Source of the DNA: SAR202 cluster bacterium Io17-Chloro-G7 | GTDB lineage: Bacteria; Chloroflexota; Dehalococcoidia; UBA3495 | Assembly: GCA_002817055.1 (NCBI GenBank) | Contig: MUCU01000043.1 | Coordinates: 1-13,240, forward strand | DNA length: 13,240 nucleotides | Direction: 5' to 3' | Part shown: in pieces, positions 7,379 through 13,240 of the stretch | Layout of the letters: each line of letters starts with the position of its first letter | How positions within the stretch are numbered: the first letter of the stretch is position 1 | The notes under the pieces: model-generated | What the model was told of the DNA's origin: nothing | Seen by the model: only the letters and a program-made list of their open reading frames with translations | The model's database searches: none | Translations under genes and position numbers: made by a program

Positions 7379-7404
7379 CGATAGTTCAAATGTGAAGATC
7401 AGGG

Positions 7405-7433
7405 TTGACCGCTCACTTGGCGCCTTATATTAG
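7405..7433 (+). promoter_or_regulatory. Putative promoter upstream of the selenoprotein gene
   Basis: TTGACC (7405-7410) is followed after 17 nt by TATTAG (7428-7433), adjacent to the palindrome. A second -10-like hexamer, a perfect TATAAT, occurs at 7480-7485, 63 nt upstream of the start codon, but without a good -35 at standard distance. Either could drive the gene. Confidence 0.35.
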
Positions 7434-7548
7434 AATCTTGGCCACGCCGCCGTTCAAGGGGCTGCGCCCATCAAAATCATATAATATACTCACTATTCCC
7501 GAATTGTGAATCAAAGCTCATAAACTATCTCGGAATAAAGGAGGCCGC

Positions 7549-8352
7549 ATGGAAACCGTACGTCTATTGGAGGAGCACGAGTTCCCCCAGGATTTACAGA
7601 AATATTTCGAGGGGACCAAGACGTGGTTTGGCATTGACTACATACCCAAAATGAGCAAGGTTATTTCCTATGCGCCTGAATTTGCCAGCACCCACGGGCG
7701 TTGCAGCCGCCGGGCGATGGTGGACGGTGATCTGAAGCGTAAGCAAAAGGAGATGATTGCGGTGGCGGTGAGCGCTGTCAACGCCTGCGAGTATTGAACG
7801 GTTGCTCACACCACAGCCGGGAAGCTTGTGGGTTATTCGGATGACGCATACTGGTACGAGGCGGCTTACGTGTACGGGGTGACCAACGGTATCAATGCGG
7901 TTGCCGATGGGTTGCGCCTTCCTCTGGAGTATTCCGATATTCCGGCGAGGAAACCACTAATCAAGGCCATTGAGCTTGCGGACGCCTCGGACCAACTCAA
8001 AGACATCTACTCGGACATTATGGCGTTTTATCAAAGCGAACAAATTCCTGTGATATTCAAGACGTTGGCCCATGACGAGGGTTACTTGAAGGACTATTGG
8101 GGAGCGGTCCGGTTTGTGTTCAGCGATGGGAAACTGGAGCGTTTGACCAAAGAGACTCTCGCTTTTGCGGCGTCAATGGCGGCCAAATCGGACTACGGTG
8201 TGGACCTTCATTTAGCGGAAGCCAGGCGTCTTGGTTTGAGTGAAAAAGGGGTGATGGAAGCGGTCCAGGTGGTGCAACTATTCAGTTGCTACACCAAGGT
8301 AGCTGACGGGCTACAACTCAGCCCCGATTTCGACCCGATGAGTGTGACCTAG
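7549..8352 (+). CDS. AhpD/carboxymuconolactone-decarboxylase-like selenoprotein (TGA = Sec)
   Basis: I read this as one 267-residue gene with an in-frame TGA at 7795-7797 (residue 83) decoded as selenocysteine. The TGA falls exactly on the second Cys of the AhpD CxxCxxxH redox motif, giving C80-E-Y-U83-T-V-A-H87, and homology continues in the same frame to TAG at 8350. AhpD-fold proteins are alkylhydroperoxidases or thiol oxidoreductases; a CxxU site would make a fast peroxidase or thiol-disulfide enzyme. The fold is duplicated: residues 59-122 align with 193-255, where the site has become S214-D-Y-G217-V-D-L-H221. An excellent AAAGGAGG lies just before ATG 7549. A SECIS-like hairpin follows the TGA. 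AhpD-like selenoproteins are known from marine metagenomes. TGA serves as a normal stop elsewhere here (MBL gene, M20 gene, transposase). The alternative is a nonsense mutation or sequencing error, or two genes split at 7797. Confidence 0.8.
7811..7831 (+). promoter_or_regulatory. Candidate bacterial SECIS hairpin
   Basis: CCACA (7811-7815) pairs with TGTGG (7827-7831); GC (7816-7817) pairs with GC (7824-7825), leaving U7826 bulged and a six-base loop CGGGAA. The loop begins 20 nt after the TGA and has G at its second position. As remembered, bacterial SECIS elements have a short stem with a loop roughly 16-37 nt after UGA and a G near the start of the loop. This hairpin meets those rules. 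SelB binding is inferred. Confidence 0.55.
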
Positions 8353-8374
8353 AAACCTAATTTACCGCTGAGAC

Positions 8375-8426
8375 CGCAGAGTTGATATATTTGGATTCAT
8401 CTCTGCGTATTCGGCGCGCTCTGCGC
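8375..8426. repeat. CGCAGAG/CTCTGCG repeat cluster between convergent genes
   Basis: CGCAGAG (8375-8381) is mirrored by CTCTGCG at 8401-8407 and again inside CTCTGCGC at 8419-8426, 18 nt on. The first two can form a 7-bp stem with a 19-nt loop. The segment lies in the 102-bp gap between the convergent selenoprotein and oxygenase genes. CGCAGAG-rich intergenic repeats are familiar from many environmental genomes. It may act as a bidirectional terminator or be a dispersed repeat. Confidence 0.4.
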
Positions 8427-8454
8427 TTAAAACTCCGTCTCACACCTAAGATGT

Positions 8455-9732
8455 TCAGCGATCCAGGGACATTAGCTCGTTCCACCGATGGTAGAAGCGG
8501 CGGTGGTTGTTTTCGCTTATGGCGTAGTCGCTGGCCCACCCTCCCAGTTCTTGATCGAAATGATCGTGCCCCAGCCCCATTTGATTGTTCAGGTCCATCT
8601 TTCTCGACATGTAACCCCTGCCGGTGCTGGTGCACTCTTGCCAATTATCCATGTCATCTTGCTCAAAGGTGCCTGCTGGACTGTGGGCCCTGATGGACGC
8701 CAACCTCAAGGCCTCTTTTATTTCCGGCGGAGCATCCCTATCAACGTAACTGAACGCCCAAATCTCTATTTGGCCCGGACCCCTGGGATGAGGAACGCGG
8801 ATTTGCTGGGCGATTGTTCGGATCATTCCAAAGTTGGGGAATACCGTGCCGACTATGGGATTGGCCAGGCTCCACCGATGGCCCAGCCGCTGTTTCGCCT
8901 CGGCCCGCACCTCTTCTTCGTAGCCCTTGATTTGTGGCACCGCTGCCTCGGAAAACTCCCCGGCCCCCCGGGATATCAGACAGTGCCCGTTGCCCGGTGA
9001 GATTATCTGACCCTGCAAGCCAGACCCCCGTTGTTGCCGGTCGCGAGACTCGGAGGTAGTGCCGGTCCGTAAGGCCGACAGGTGGCTCCAAGCGACATGG
9101 TAGGAGTCTCCAGCAAAATTCTCGGCGGGGAATTTCCAGTTGCAAGGCACAACCGACTTGTGGACACCTCCAATGATTTCAACGCCGCCCTCCCGGCGTC
9201 CGAAAAAGGCATCCAGGTACCAGGTCATCTCTCCCAGATAATTCAACAAGGAAGGAGCATTCGGGTCGAAGGTGGCGAAAAACAAGCCGTTGTAGCTGTC
9301 TAGTTGTGCCACAGGCGTCAGGCCCCACTTGCTCACGTCCAATCCTTGCGAGCCCGAAACCTGATGATACCCGTCATCCAGGTTGGGCACGCCCACCAAG
9401 CGGCCATCGTTGCCGAACTCCCAGCCGTGGTAGGCGCAGGTAAACATGGCTGCGTTGCCCGAGTCGGCGCGGCATAATCTGTTTCCCCGGTGGGGGCACA
9501 CGTTTAGAAAAGCGTGGACCTTTGCGCCCTTGTCTCGCACCACCAGCACCGGGTCCTCGCCCATATAGGTAGTGAAGAAATCCCCCGGATTGGGGATTTG
9601 GGATTCATGGCAGAGAAAGAGCCAACATCGAGCGAATATCCTTTCCAACTCCTGTTGGTAAATGTCGTCTTCAACGAAGATGCGCCGGGATACGAGGCCA
9701 TTTTGGGTATCGACCAAACTGTTATGAGTCAT
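8455..9732 (-). CDS. Rieske-type aromatic ring-hydroxylating oxygenase, alpha subunit
   Basis: Predicted 425-residue large subunit of a ring-hydroxylating dioxygenase. It would use electrons from a partner ferredoxin/reductase and O2 to hydroxylate an aromatic or related substrate. The N-terminal Rieske [2Fe-2S] domain has CPHRGN (C79, H81) and CAYHGW (C99, H102). The C-terminal catalytic domain has the mononuclear iron motif [14 protein letters not shown], with H212 and H217 as ligands and D209 as the bridging Asp; the third ligand is probably an Asp in EQDDMDNW (357-364). The opening [14 protein letters not shown] and [19 protein letters not shown] segments are typical of the family. The start is placed at ATG 9732, where family similarity begins; the open frame reaches 9855 without a better ribosome site. 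No beta subunit, ferredoxin or reductase gene is nearby, so partners lie elsewhere. Substrate unknown. Confidence 0.88.
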   Translation of the reverse strand: MTHNSLVDTQNGLVSRRIFVEDDIYQQELERIFARCWLFLCHESQIPNPGDFFTTYMGEDPVLVVRDKGAKVHAFLNVCPHRGNRLCRADSGNAAMFTCAYHGWEFGNDGRLVGVPNLDDGYHQVSGSQGLDVSKWGLTPVAQLDSYNGLFFATFDPNAPSLLNYLGEMTWYLDAFFGRREGGVEIIGGVHKSVVPCNWKFPAENFAGDSYHVAWSHLSALRTGTTSESRDRQQRGSGLQGQIISPGNGHCLISRGAGEFSEAAVPQIKGYEEEVRAEAKQRLGHRWSLANPIVGTVFPNFGMIRTIAQQIRVPHPRGPGQIEIWAFSYVDRDAPPEIKEALRLASIRAHSPAGTFEQDDMDNWQECTSTGRGYMSRKMDLNNQMGLGHDHFDQELGGWASDYAISENNHRRFYHRWNELMSLDR

Positions 9733-10106
9733 GACTATCGCTGACCCCATTCGCTGCGAATTACGGAGCATCCAGCGCCCAAGGAAACATGGAGCATGTA
9801 TAGCATGCCCCATGTTGAGGGTCAAGCGGAAATGGAAAGCTGTAATTTCCAACACGAACCGTCATCCCAACTGTTATCCCATTGTGGGCTGGAACGTAGA
9901 GAGTGGGTCGACCGCACGAAAACCTGGGCGCCAGCCTACGACCGATAGCAACGCTAGGTCATCCGACATCCGGCAGGCATGCTGTGGACAACGGTTATGG
10001 CTACGAGTAACATTGCCACATTGTTTTTCGACACCGGATTAATCCACTGATTGGGGGCCTCGACCCAATTTTAAGACCCAAATAATACCCAAAGGGGTTC
10101 AACCAG
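9733..10106. other. Divergent intergenic region with small inverted repeats
   Basis: About 370 bases between the oxygenase (minus) and the flavoprotein remnant (plus). It should contain promoters for both, but I see no confident -35/-10 pair. GGATTAATCC at 10036-10045 is a perfect 10-bp palindrome. ATTGGG (10050-10055) pairs with CCCAAT (10064-10069) and is followed by TTT, a weak terminator-like or leader hairpin just before the remnant gene. Open frames here show no recognisable protein. Confidence 0.4.
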
Positions 10107-10623
10107 GTGGACCGAGTAGAACCGCTCGGCAGAGCCAGGGAGCTCGTCCCGACACTCCGCCAGAGGGCCGCCCTCACCGAGGAGTTGCGCCGCCTTCCCA
10201 AAGAGACTGTAAGCGATCTTCACGCCGCCGGAATAATGCGGGCCGCCCAGCCAAAGCGATATTGCGGGTCCGACTTGGACTACGAAATTGTTTTGGAGAT
10301 CGCCTACGAGCTAGGCAAAGGCTGCGGACCGACTGCTTGGCGCTACTCTATTTGGGCCAGTCACAATTGGGTGGCCGGAATGTACTCGGAAAAGACCCAA
10401 GAGGAATATGGGGCAGGCTTGGTGAATACCGTATCCTCCACTTCTTTGAACCCTTCAAAGGCCACGAACCCGTCAAAGGCCACAGTTAGCTTGGTGGACG
10501 GTGGCGGTCCTGAGCGGACGTTGGAGCTTTTCCAGCGGATGCGACGATGCGGGGGCAATGCTGGCAGGGATCGGCCCGAAAGGATTGATGTACTTTCTGG
10601 TGCCCAAAGCCGACTTGCGCTAG
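10107..10623 (+). pseudogene. Acyl-CoA dehydrogenase/HsaA-like flavoprotein remnant
   Basis: The first about 130 codons from GTG 10107 (AAAGGGG 9 nt upstream) match the N-terminal helical domain of HsaA-type flavin monooxygenases in the acyl-CoA dehydrogenase superfamily: ARELVPTLRQRA (residues 10-21), LHAAGIMRAAQPKRYCGSDLD (38-58), IAYELGKGCGPTAWRYSIWASHNW. After LVDGG the frame breaks. In the next frame, from CTG 10510, the family's middle domain resumes as LSGRWSFSSGCDDAGAM and ends MYFLVPKADLR before TAG 10621. This implies loss of two bases (or gain of one) near 10506-10509. The remaining roughly 220 residues, which hold much of the flavin site, are missing, since the next gene begins 24 nt later. 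An 18-bp tandem duplication precedes the break. No slippery sequence is seen, so programmed frameshifting is unlikely. It is almost certainly non-functional. Confidence 0.8.
10449..10484 (+). repeat. 18-bp tandem duplication inside the flavoprotein remnant
   Basis: AACCCTTCAAAGGCCACG (10449-10466) is followed directly by AACCCGTCAAAGGCCACA (10467-10484), two mismatches in 18. It duplicates six codons (NPSKAT twice) in a surface loop of the remnant, where relatives have one short P-x-G-K-A-like segment. The mismatches indicate it is not brand new. Confidence 0.7.
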
Positions 10624-10647
10624 CACGAATATATCAGAGGTTTTAGC

Positions 10648-11514
10648 ATGGATTACACTAAACAAACTATCGGCAACGTCGAGATTCTGGTCATTCACGA
10701 CGCGGAAATTGCTCTACCCTTTAGCCGGTCATTCCCCAATGTCCCGGCAGAGGCTTGGGCGCCGTATCAGCAACGGTTCCCTGAAGCATACAGCGGCACA
10801 GAATTTATGCGCGTCCACTTCGAGTGTTACTTGATACGGTCCCAAGGCAAAACGCTTCTCGTAGACACCGGCCTGGGCTCGGCAACGTCCAATCCGGGCA
10901 CCGTAATCAATGTTGGAGGGGGCACCGAAGGGCAGCTATTGAGCCGGCTCCAATCGACCGGTCTGCAGGCCAGCGAAGTAGACACGGTTTTCCTGACCCA
11001 CCTGCACCCGGACCACGTGGGTTGGAACATGACCAGAAGCGACGCCGGAGAAGCGGTCACCTTCCCAAATGCCCGCTACATTGGCAACCAAGCGGACTGG
11101 GACGCCTTTAATACACCCAGAGACTCGGAGGTATTCGGGTACGATTGGTGGGAAGATACGGTGGCGCCGCTACGGGAGTTGGGTGTGCTGGACCTAGTCA
11201 CCGGCGAAACCCAATTGACCAACGAAATCACCGCGATTCCCACCCCAGGCCACACGCCCGGTTCCATGAGCCTGGCAATAGTTTCCGGAGGTGAGAAGGC
11301 GTTTATTATGGGCGATGTTTTCCACGGCCCGGCGCAAGTCACGGAAACGGAGTGGGTGTTCCATTATGATGTCGACCCCGCCTTGGCCGTCCAGACAAGA
11401 GGTCGGATGCTCGACCGTATCGAAGAGGAGAATGCGGCCATGGCCATATGCCATCACAGCGGCTTTGGCCGAGTTATCCGGGTTGAGGGACGCCGATATT
11501 GGCAAGCGGTGTGA
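10648..11514 (+). CDS. Metallo-beta-lactamase-fold hydrolase
   Basis: Predicted 288-residue MBL-fold metal-dependent hydrolase without signal peptide. The zinc site is intact: THLHPDHVGWN (H118, H120, D122, H123), PTPGHTPGS (H202), MGDVFHG (D223) and a late CHHSGFG (H269 or H270). An early VDTGLGS (72-78) is typical. The overall arrangement resembles the group that includes N-acyl-homoserine lactonases and related lactone hydrolases, but also many uncharacterised enzymes, so the substrate cannot be fixed. The start ATG 10648 has AGAGG 7 nt upstream. It begins 24 bp after the stop of the broken flavoprotein gene; a former operon of the two is plausible. The W-rich insert DWDAF...YDWWED (150-170) may shape the active-site entrance. 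Confidence 0.85.
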   Translation: MDYTKQTIGNVEILVIHDAEIALPFSRSFPNVPAEAWAPYQQRFPEAYSGTEFMRVHFECYLIRSQGKTLLVDTGLGSATSNPGTVINVGGGTEGQLLSRLQSTGLQASEVDTVFLTHLHPDHVGWNMTRSDAGEAVTFPNARYIGNQADWDAFNTPRDSEVFGYDWWEDTVAPLRELGVLDLVTGETQLTNEITAIPTPGHTPGSMSLAIVSGGEKAFIMGDVFHGPAQVTETEWVFHYDVDPALAVQTRGRMLDRIEEENAAMAICHHSGFGRVIRVEGRRYWQAV

Positions 11515-11682
11515 GCCATCCTGAACGGCGATTTATGCCTGAACATATTAGTGGCTACGTCCGACTGGCTCATTTTGAAGCAAACACATAAACCTGTGGT
11601 CAGACCGTCCTGTTAGGGTATGACCCTTGTGCCGGAAGATTGGGACCGGGTTTGGTCAAAACGACGGGGAATTAGCTTCAGA

Positions 11683-12939
11683 TCACCCCGCCAAGCTGCG
11701 GCGCTCCTCAAACTCGGCGCGGGCTGCTCGCAGCAATTCGGGGTTTTCCAAAAAATCGCAAGCGGTCAAAGACAGTGATTTAGCCACAGCAATCGCATTG
11801 GAGCAGGCCAGATCCGTGATCGCCGTCTCGGTCATTTCCCTGGAGTGTGAAGGCACTGGCTGGTCGCTCACCGCATACCTAAGCTCGAAGGAAGGCATGA
11901 CCTGGCTGACGTTGCCGAAATCGGTGGATGCGGCACTGCCCTGCCGACCGGGGAACGGCTCGTCAAGGGGAATTCCCACGGCTAATGCGTTGGCCCGCAG
12001 GGTGTTAGCCACCACCGAATTAGGCCGAACGTTTTCGTAGAACGGGTAGAATTCCTCAACCTCCAGGCACGCTCCGGCCATGGCCGCAGCTCCTTCCGCC
12101 GCATGCCGGACTTTATCCACCACCACTTGGCTAAGGTACTGCCCGTCCCTGGAGCGCAGCATAAAATTGGCGGCGGCATACTCGGGAACTACGTTGGGCG
12201 CTTTGCCGCCGTCGGTAATAATGCCGTGGATGCGAACATCCTCCCGCAAGTGCTGACGGAGAGCGTCTATGCCGGTGAACAAGTGAATAACAGCATTCAG
12301 AGCATTGATGCCCGCTTCCGGCGCTGCTGCGGCATGGGCCGCCTTGCCATGGAAAATATAGCGGTACCCCACCATAGCTAGGCTCCAACTTTCGCTCAAC
12401 GGGATTTCCGTGGGGATTACGGTGCGGTTGGATGAGGGATGGGAGGAAAGGGTCAGGTCCACACCATCGAAGACTCCTGCTTCTAGCAAGCGAATTTTCC
12501 CACCGCCGCCCTCTTCGGCTGGCGTCCCGATGACCACCACCCGGCCGTGGAGGGCGTCTAGGTTGGCGATCACGCCCAGACCCGCACCCATGCCAGCCAT
12601 GGCAATAAGGTTGTGCCCGCAACCGTGGCCAATCTCCGGCAAGGCGTCGTATTCGGCAAGGATCGCCACGGTAGGTCCATCGCCAGCTCCGCCGGTCAGC
12701 GTGGCGCGAAATGCTGTCTCCACCCCGCCGACACCTCGCTCCACTTCCATACCGTGCCCCTCCAATGCGGTGGCAAGCAGGTTAGAGGAGTAGCGCTCTT
12801 GGTAATTGAGTTCGGGATGGGCGTGTATATCTAGGGCGATCCCCACCAGCTCGGCTCGTGCAGCCTCGATGGCATCGCTGGCTGTGGCAAACAACTGTTC
12901 TTTGGAAGCGGAATTAGGATTTGCGTTATATGTAGTCAT
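11683..12939 (-). CDS. M20-family amidohydrolase (AbgB/ACY1L2-like)
   Basis: Predicted 418-residue cytoplasmic zinc/manganese amidohydrolase of peptidase family M20, closest in motif layout to p-aminobenzoyl-glutamate hydrolase subunit B and ACY1L2-type amidases, which cleave N-acyl or aryl amino acids or dipeptides. Visible motifs: DIHAHPEL (residues 37-44), AILAEYDALPEIGHGCGHN (92-110, metal ligands C107 and H109), GTPAEEGGGGK (138-148, E142/E143), SSHP (165-168, H167), the dimerisation-domain start FHGKAAHAAAAPEAGINALNA (196-216) and the late PVPSHSREM (361-369, H365). Length is usual for the family. AGAGG lies 5 nt upstream of the ATG. It stands alone and converges with the MBL gene across a 168-bp gap with no clear terminator. 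Substrate not determinable. Confidence 0.88.
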   Translation of the reverse strand: MTTYNANPNSASKEQLFATASDAIEAARAELVGIALDIHAHPELNYQERYSSNLLATALEGHGMEVERGVGGVETAFRATLTGGAGDGPTVAILAEYDALPEIGHGCGHNLIAMAGMGAGLGVIANLDALHGRVVVIGTPAEEGGGGKIRLLEAGVFDGVDLTLSSHPSSNRTVIPTEIPLSESWSLAMVGYRYIFHGKAAHAAAAPEAGINALNAVIHLFTGIDALRQHLREDVRIHGIITDGGKAPNVVPEYAAANFMLRSRDGQYLSQVVVDKVRHAAEGAAAMAGACLEVEEFYPFYENVRPNSVVANTLRANALAVGIPLDEPFPGRQGSAASTDFGNVSQVMPSFELRYAVSDQPVPSHSREMTETAITDLACSNAIAVAKSLSLTACDFLENPELLRAARAEFEERRSLAG

Positions 12940-13106
12940 AGTAACCTCTTGGCTAAGTTGGCCTGTAGAAAATCACTCGTTGGGTGGTAAAAACTCTAGT
13001 AGCGACATCCCCTGCGACATGCCCCTTGGTAGATACCATTTGTTGCATTAGGAAAGGAATTACCTGTCTCAAAAGTGTGGCCGGCATCATAATTATTGCA
13101 ATTACC

Positions 13107-13135
13107 AGTATACCCAAACGCGAGTCGCCAACCAA
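13107..13135 (-). promoter_or_regulatory. Putative promoter upstream of the M20 gene
   Basis: On the minus strand TTGGTT (13135-13130) and TATACT (13112-13107) are separated by 17 nt. This would give a leader of about 160 nt before the M20 start. It lies only about ten bases from the putative end of the insertion sequence, so the insertion may have changed its upstream context. Confidence 0.3.
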
Positions 13136-13144
13136 ACAGGTGTC

Positions 13145-13240
13145 TAGGTTGTGTTGACATTTCAACGTAGCCAAATGAGCGTGCTGACGAAGTGGAGAAA
13201 ACCGAGGTAGGTCGTGGCGAGCTTGTCGTAGCGCGAGAAG
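13145..13240 (-). mobile_element. End of an IS5-type insertion sequence (continues past the window)
   Basis: The right edge carries the 3' end of a transposase gene and, two bases after its stop codon, a possible terminal inverted repeat TAGGTTGTGTTGACA (13145-13159, plus strand). A CTAG/TA at 13144-13147 could be the target site. The other end is outside the window, so the boundary is a guess. Confidence 0.45.
13162..13240 (-). CDS. IS5-family transposase, C-terminal fragment (cut by window edge)
   Basis: The last 25 residues, FSRYDKLATTYLGFLHFVS followed by TLIWLR, end at TGA 13164-13162. This ending (RYDKLA...F...A/S-x-x-IWLR) is typical of DDE transposases of IS5-type elements such as the IS427 group. 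The catalytic part lies beyond the window, so whether the gene is intact cannot be judged. Confidence 0.7.
   Translation of the reverse strand, partial: FSRYDKLATTYLGFLHFVSTLIWLR

Noticed and set aside
7828..8352. Separate downstream gene starting at GTG 7828 after a short gene ending at TGA 7797
   Set aside because: The frame is continuous across the TGA with the AhpD motif and fold running through it. A start at 7828 would remove the motif histidine and the core helix, and there is no strong ribosome site before it.
9733..9855. Longer N-terminus of the Rieske oxygenase
   Set aside because: Family similarity begins at [13 protein letters not shown] (9732); the upstream codons look like leader sequence and have no ribosome site.
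9731..10042. 103-codon plus-strand open frame in the divergent intergenic region
   Set aside because: No ribosome site, and its composition (many Arg, Cys and Pro) is that of a chance frame. No recognisable motif.
10500..10512. Programmed ribosomal frameshift in the flavoprotein gene
   Set aside because: There is no slippery heptamer or obvious stimulatory structure, and the second frame also stops early, so mutation is the simpler explanation.
12953..13174. 73-codon minus-strand open frame upstream of the M20 gene
   Set aside because: It overlaps the transposase end and spans the IS boundary; the sequence shows no recognisable family.

Overview
This window reads as a piece of a bacterial chromosome from a heterotroph with much catabolic accessory content. 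The gene set (DUF1800/DUF1501/NHL cluster, an MqnA-like protein, Rieske oxygenase, acyl-CoA-dehydrogenase-like flavoprotein remnant, MBL-fold hydrolase, M20 amidohydrolase, FMN-binding PPOX protein) resembles what is known from uncultured Chloroflexota such as the SAR202/Dehalococcoidia lineages. That placement is inference from gene content only; there is no rRNA or other marker in the window. Genes are separated by real intergenic gaps and switch strand often.

Layout. 123-758 (+) encodes an FMN-binding PPOX-fold flavoprotein, followed by a small DUF2103-like protein at 1060-1347 (+). The next block is on the minus strand: a DUF1800 protein (6098-4692), a DUF1501 protein (4613-3480) and an NHL beta-propeller (3398-2370). 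Gaps of about 80 bp separate these three, which look like one operon with a consensus-like promoter at 6157-6187 and a strong palindromic terminator candidate at 2223-2250. An MqnA-like protein (2194-1439) follows. Upstream of the DUF1800 gene lies a minus-strand trans-aconitate 2-methyltransferase (7314-6547), possibly with a small downstream ORF.

The most notable locus is 7549-8352 (+). It encodes an AhpD/carboxymuconolactone-decarboxylase-fold protein whose frame is interrupted by a single TGA at 7795-7797. The TGA sits exactly where the second cysteine of the CxxCxxxH peroxidase motif belongs, and the frame continues with full homology for another 184 codons. A hairpin with its loop about 20 nt downstream of the TGA fits a bacterial SECIS element. 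I interpret this as one selenoprotein with a CxxU active site, not two genes. The protein is an internal duplication of the AhpD fold, and the second copy has lost both active-site cysteines (SxxGxxxH). A 16-bp perfect palindrome lies in the divergent promoter region shared with the methyltransferase gene.

Beyond this come a Rieske-type ring-hydroxylating oxygenase alpha subunit (9732-8455, -), a frameshifted and truncated acyl-CoA-dehydrogenase-like flavoprotein remnant (10107-10623, +), an MBL-fold hydrolase (10648-11514, +) and an M20 amidohydrolase (12939-11683, -). At the right edge is the 3' end of an IS5-type transposase (13240-13162, -). The oxygenase, flavoprotein remnant and hydrolases suggest breakdown of aromatic, lactone or amide compounds, but no complete pathway can be assembled from this window.
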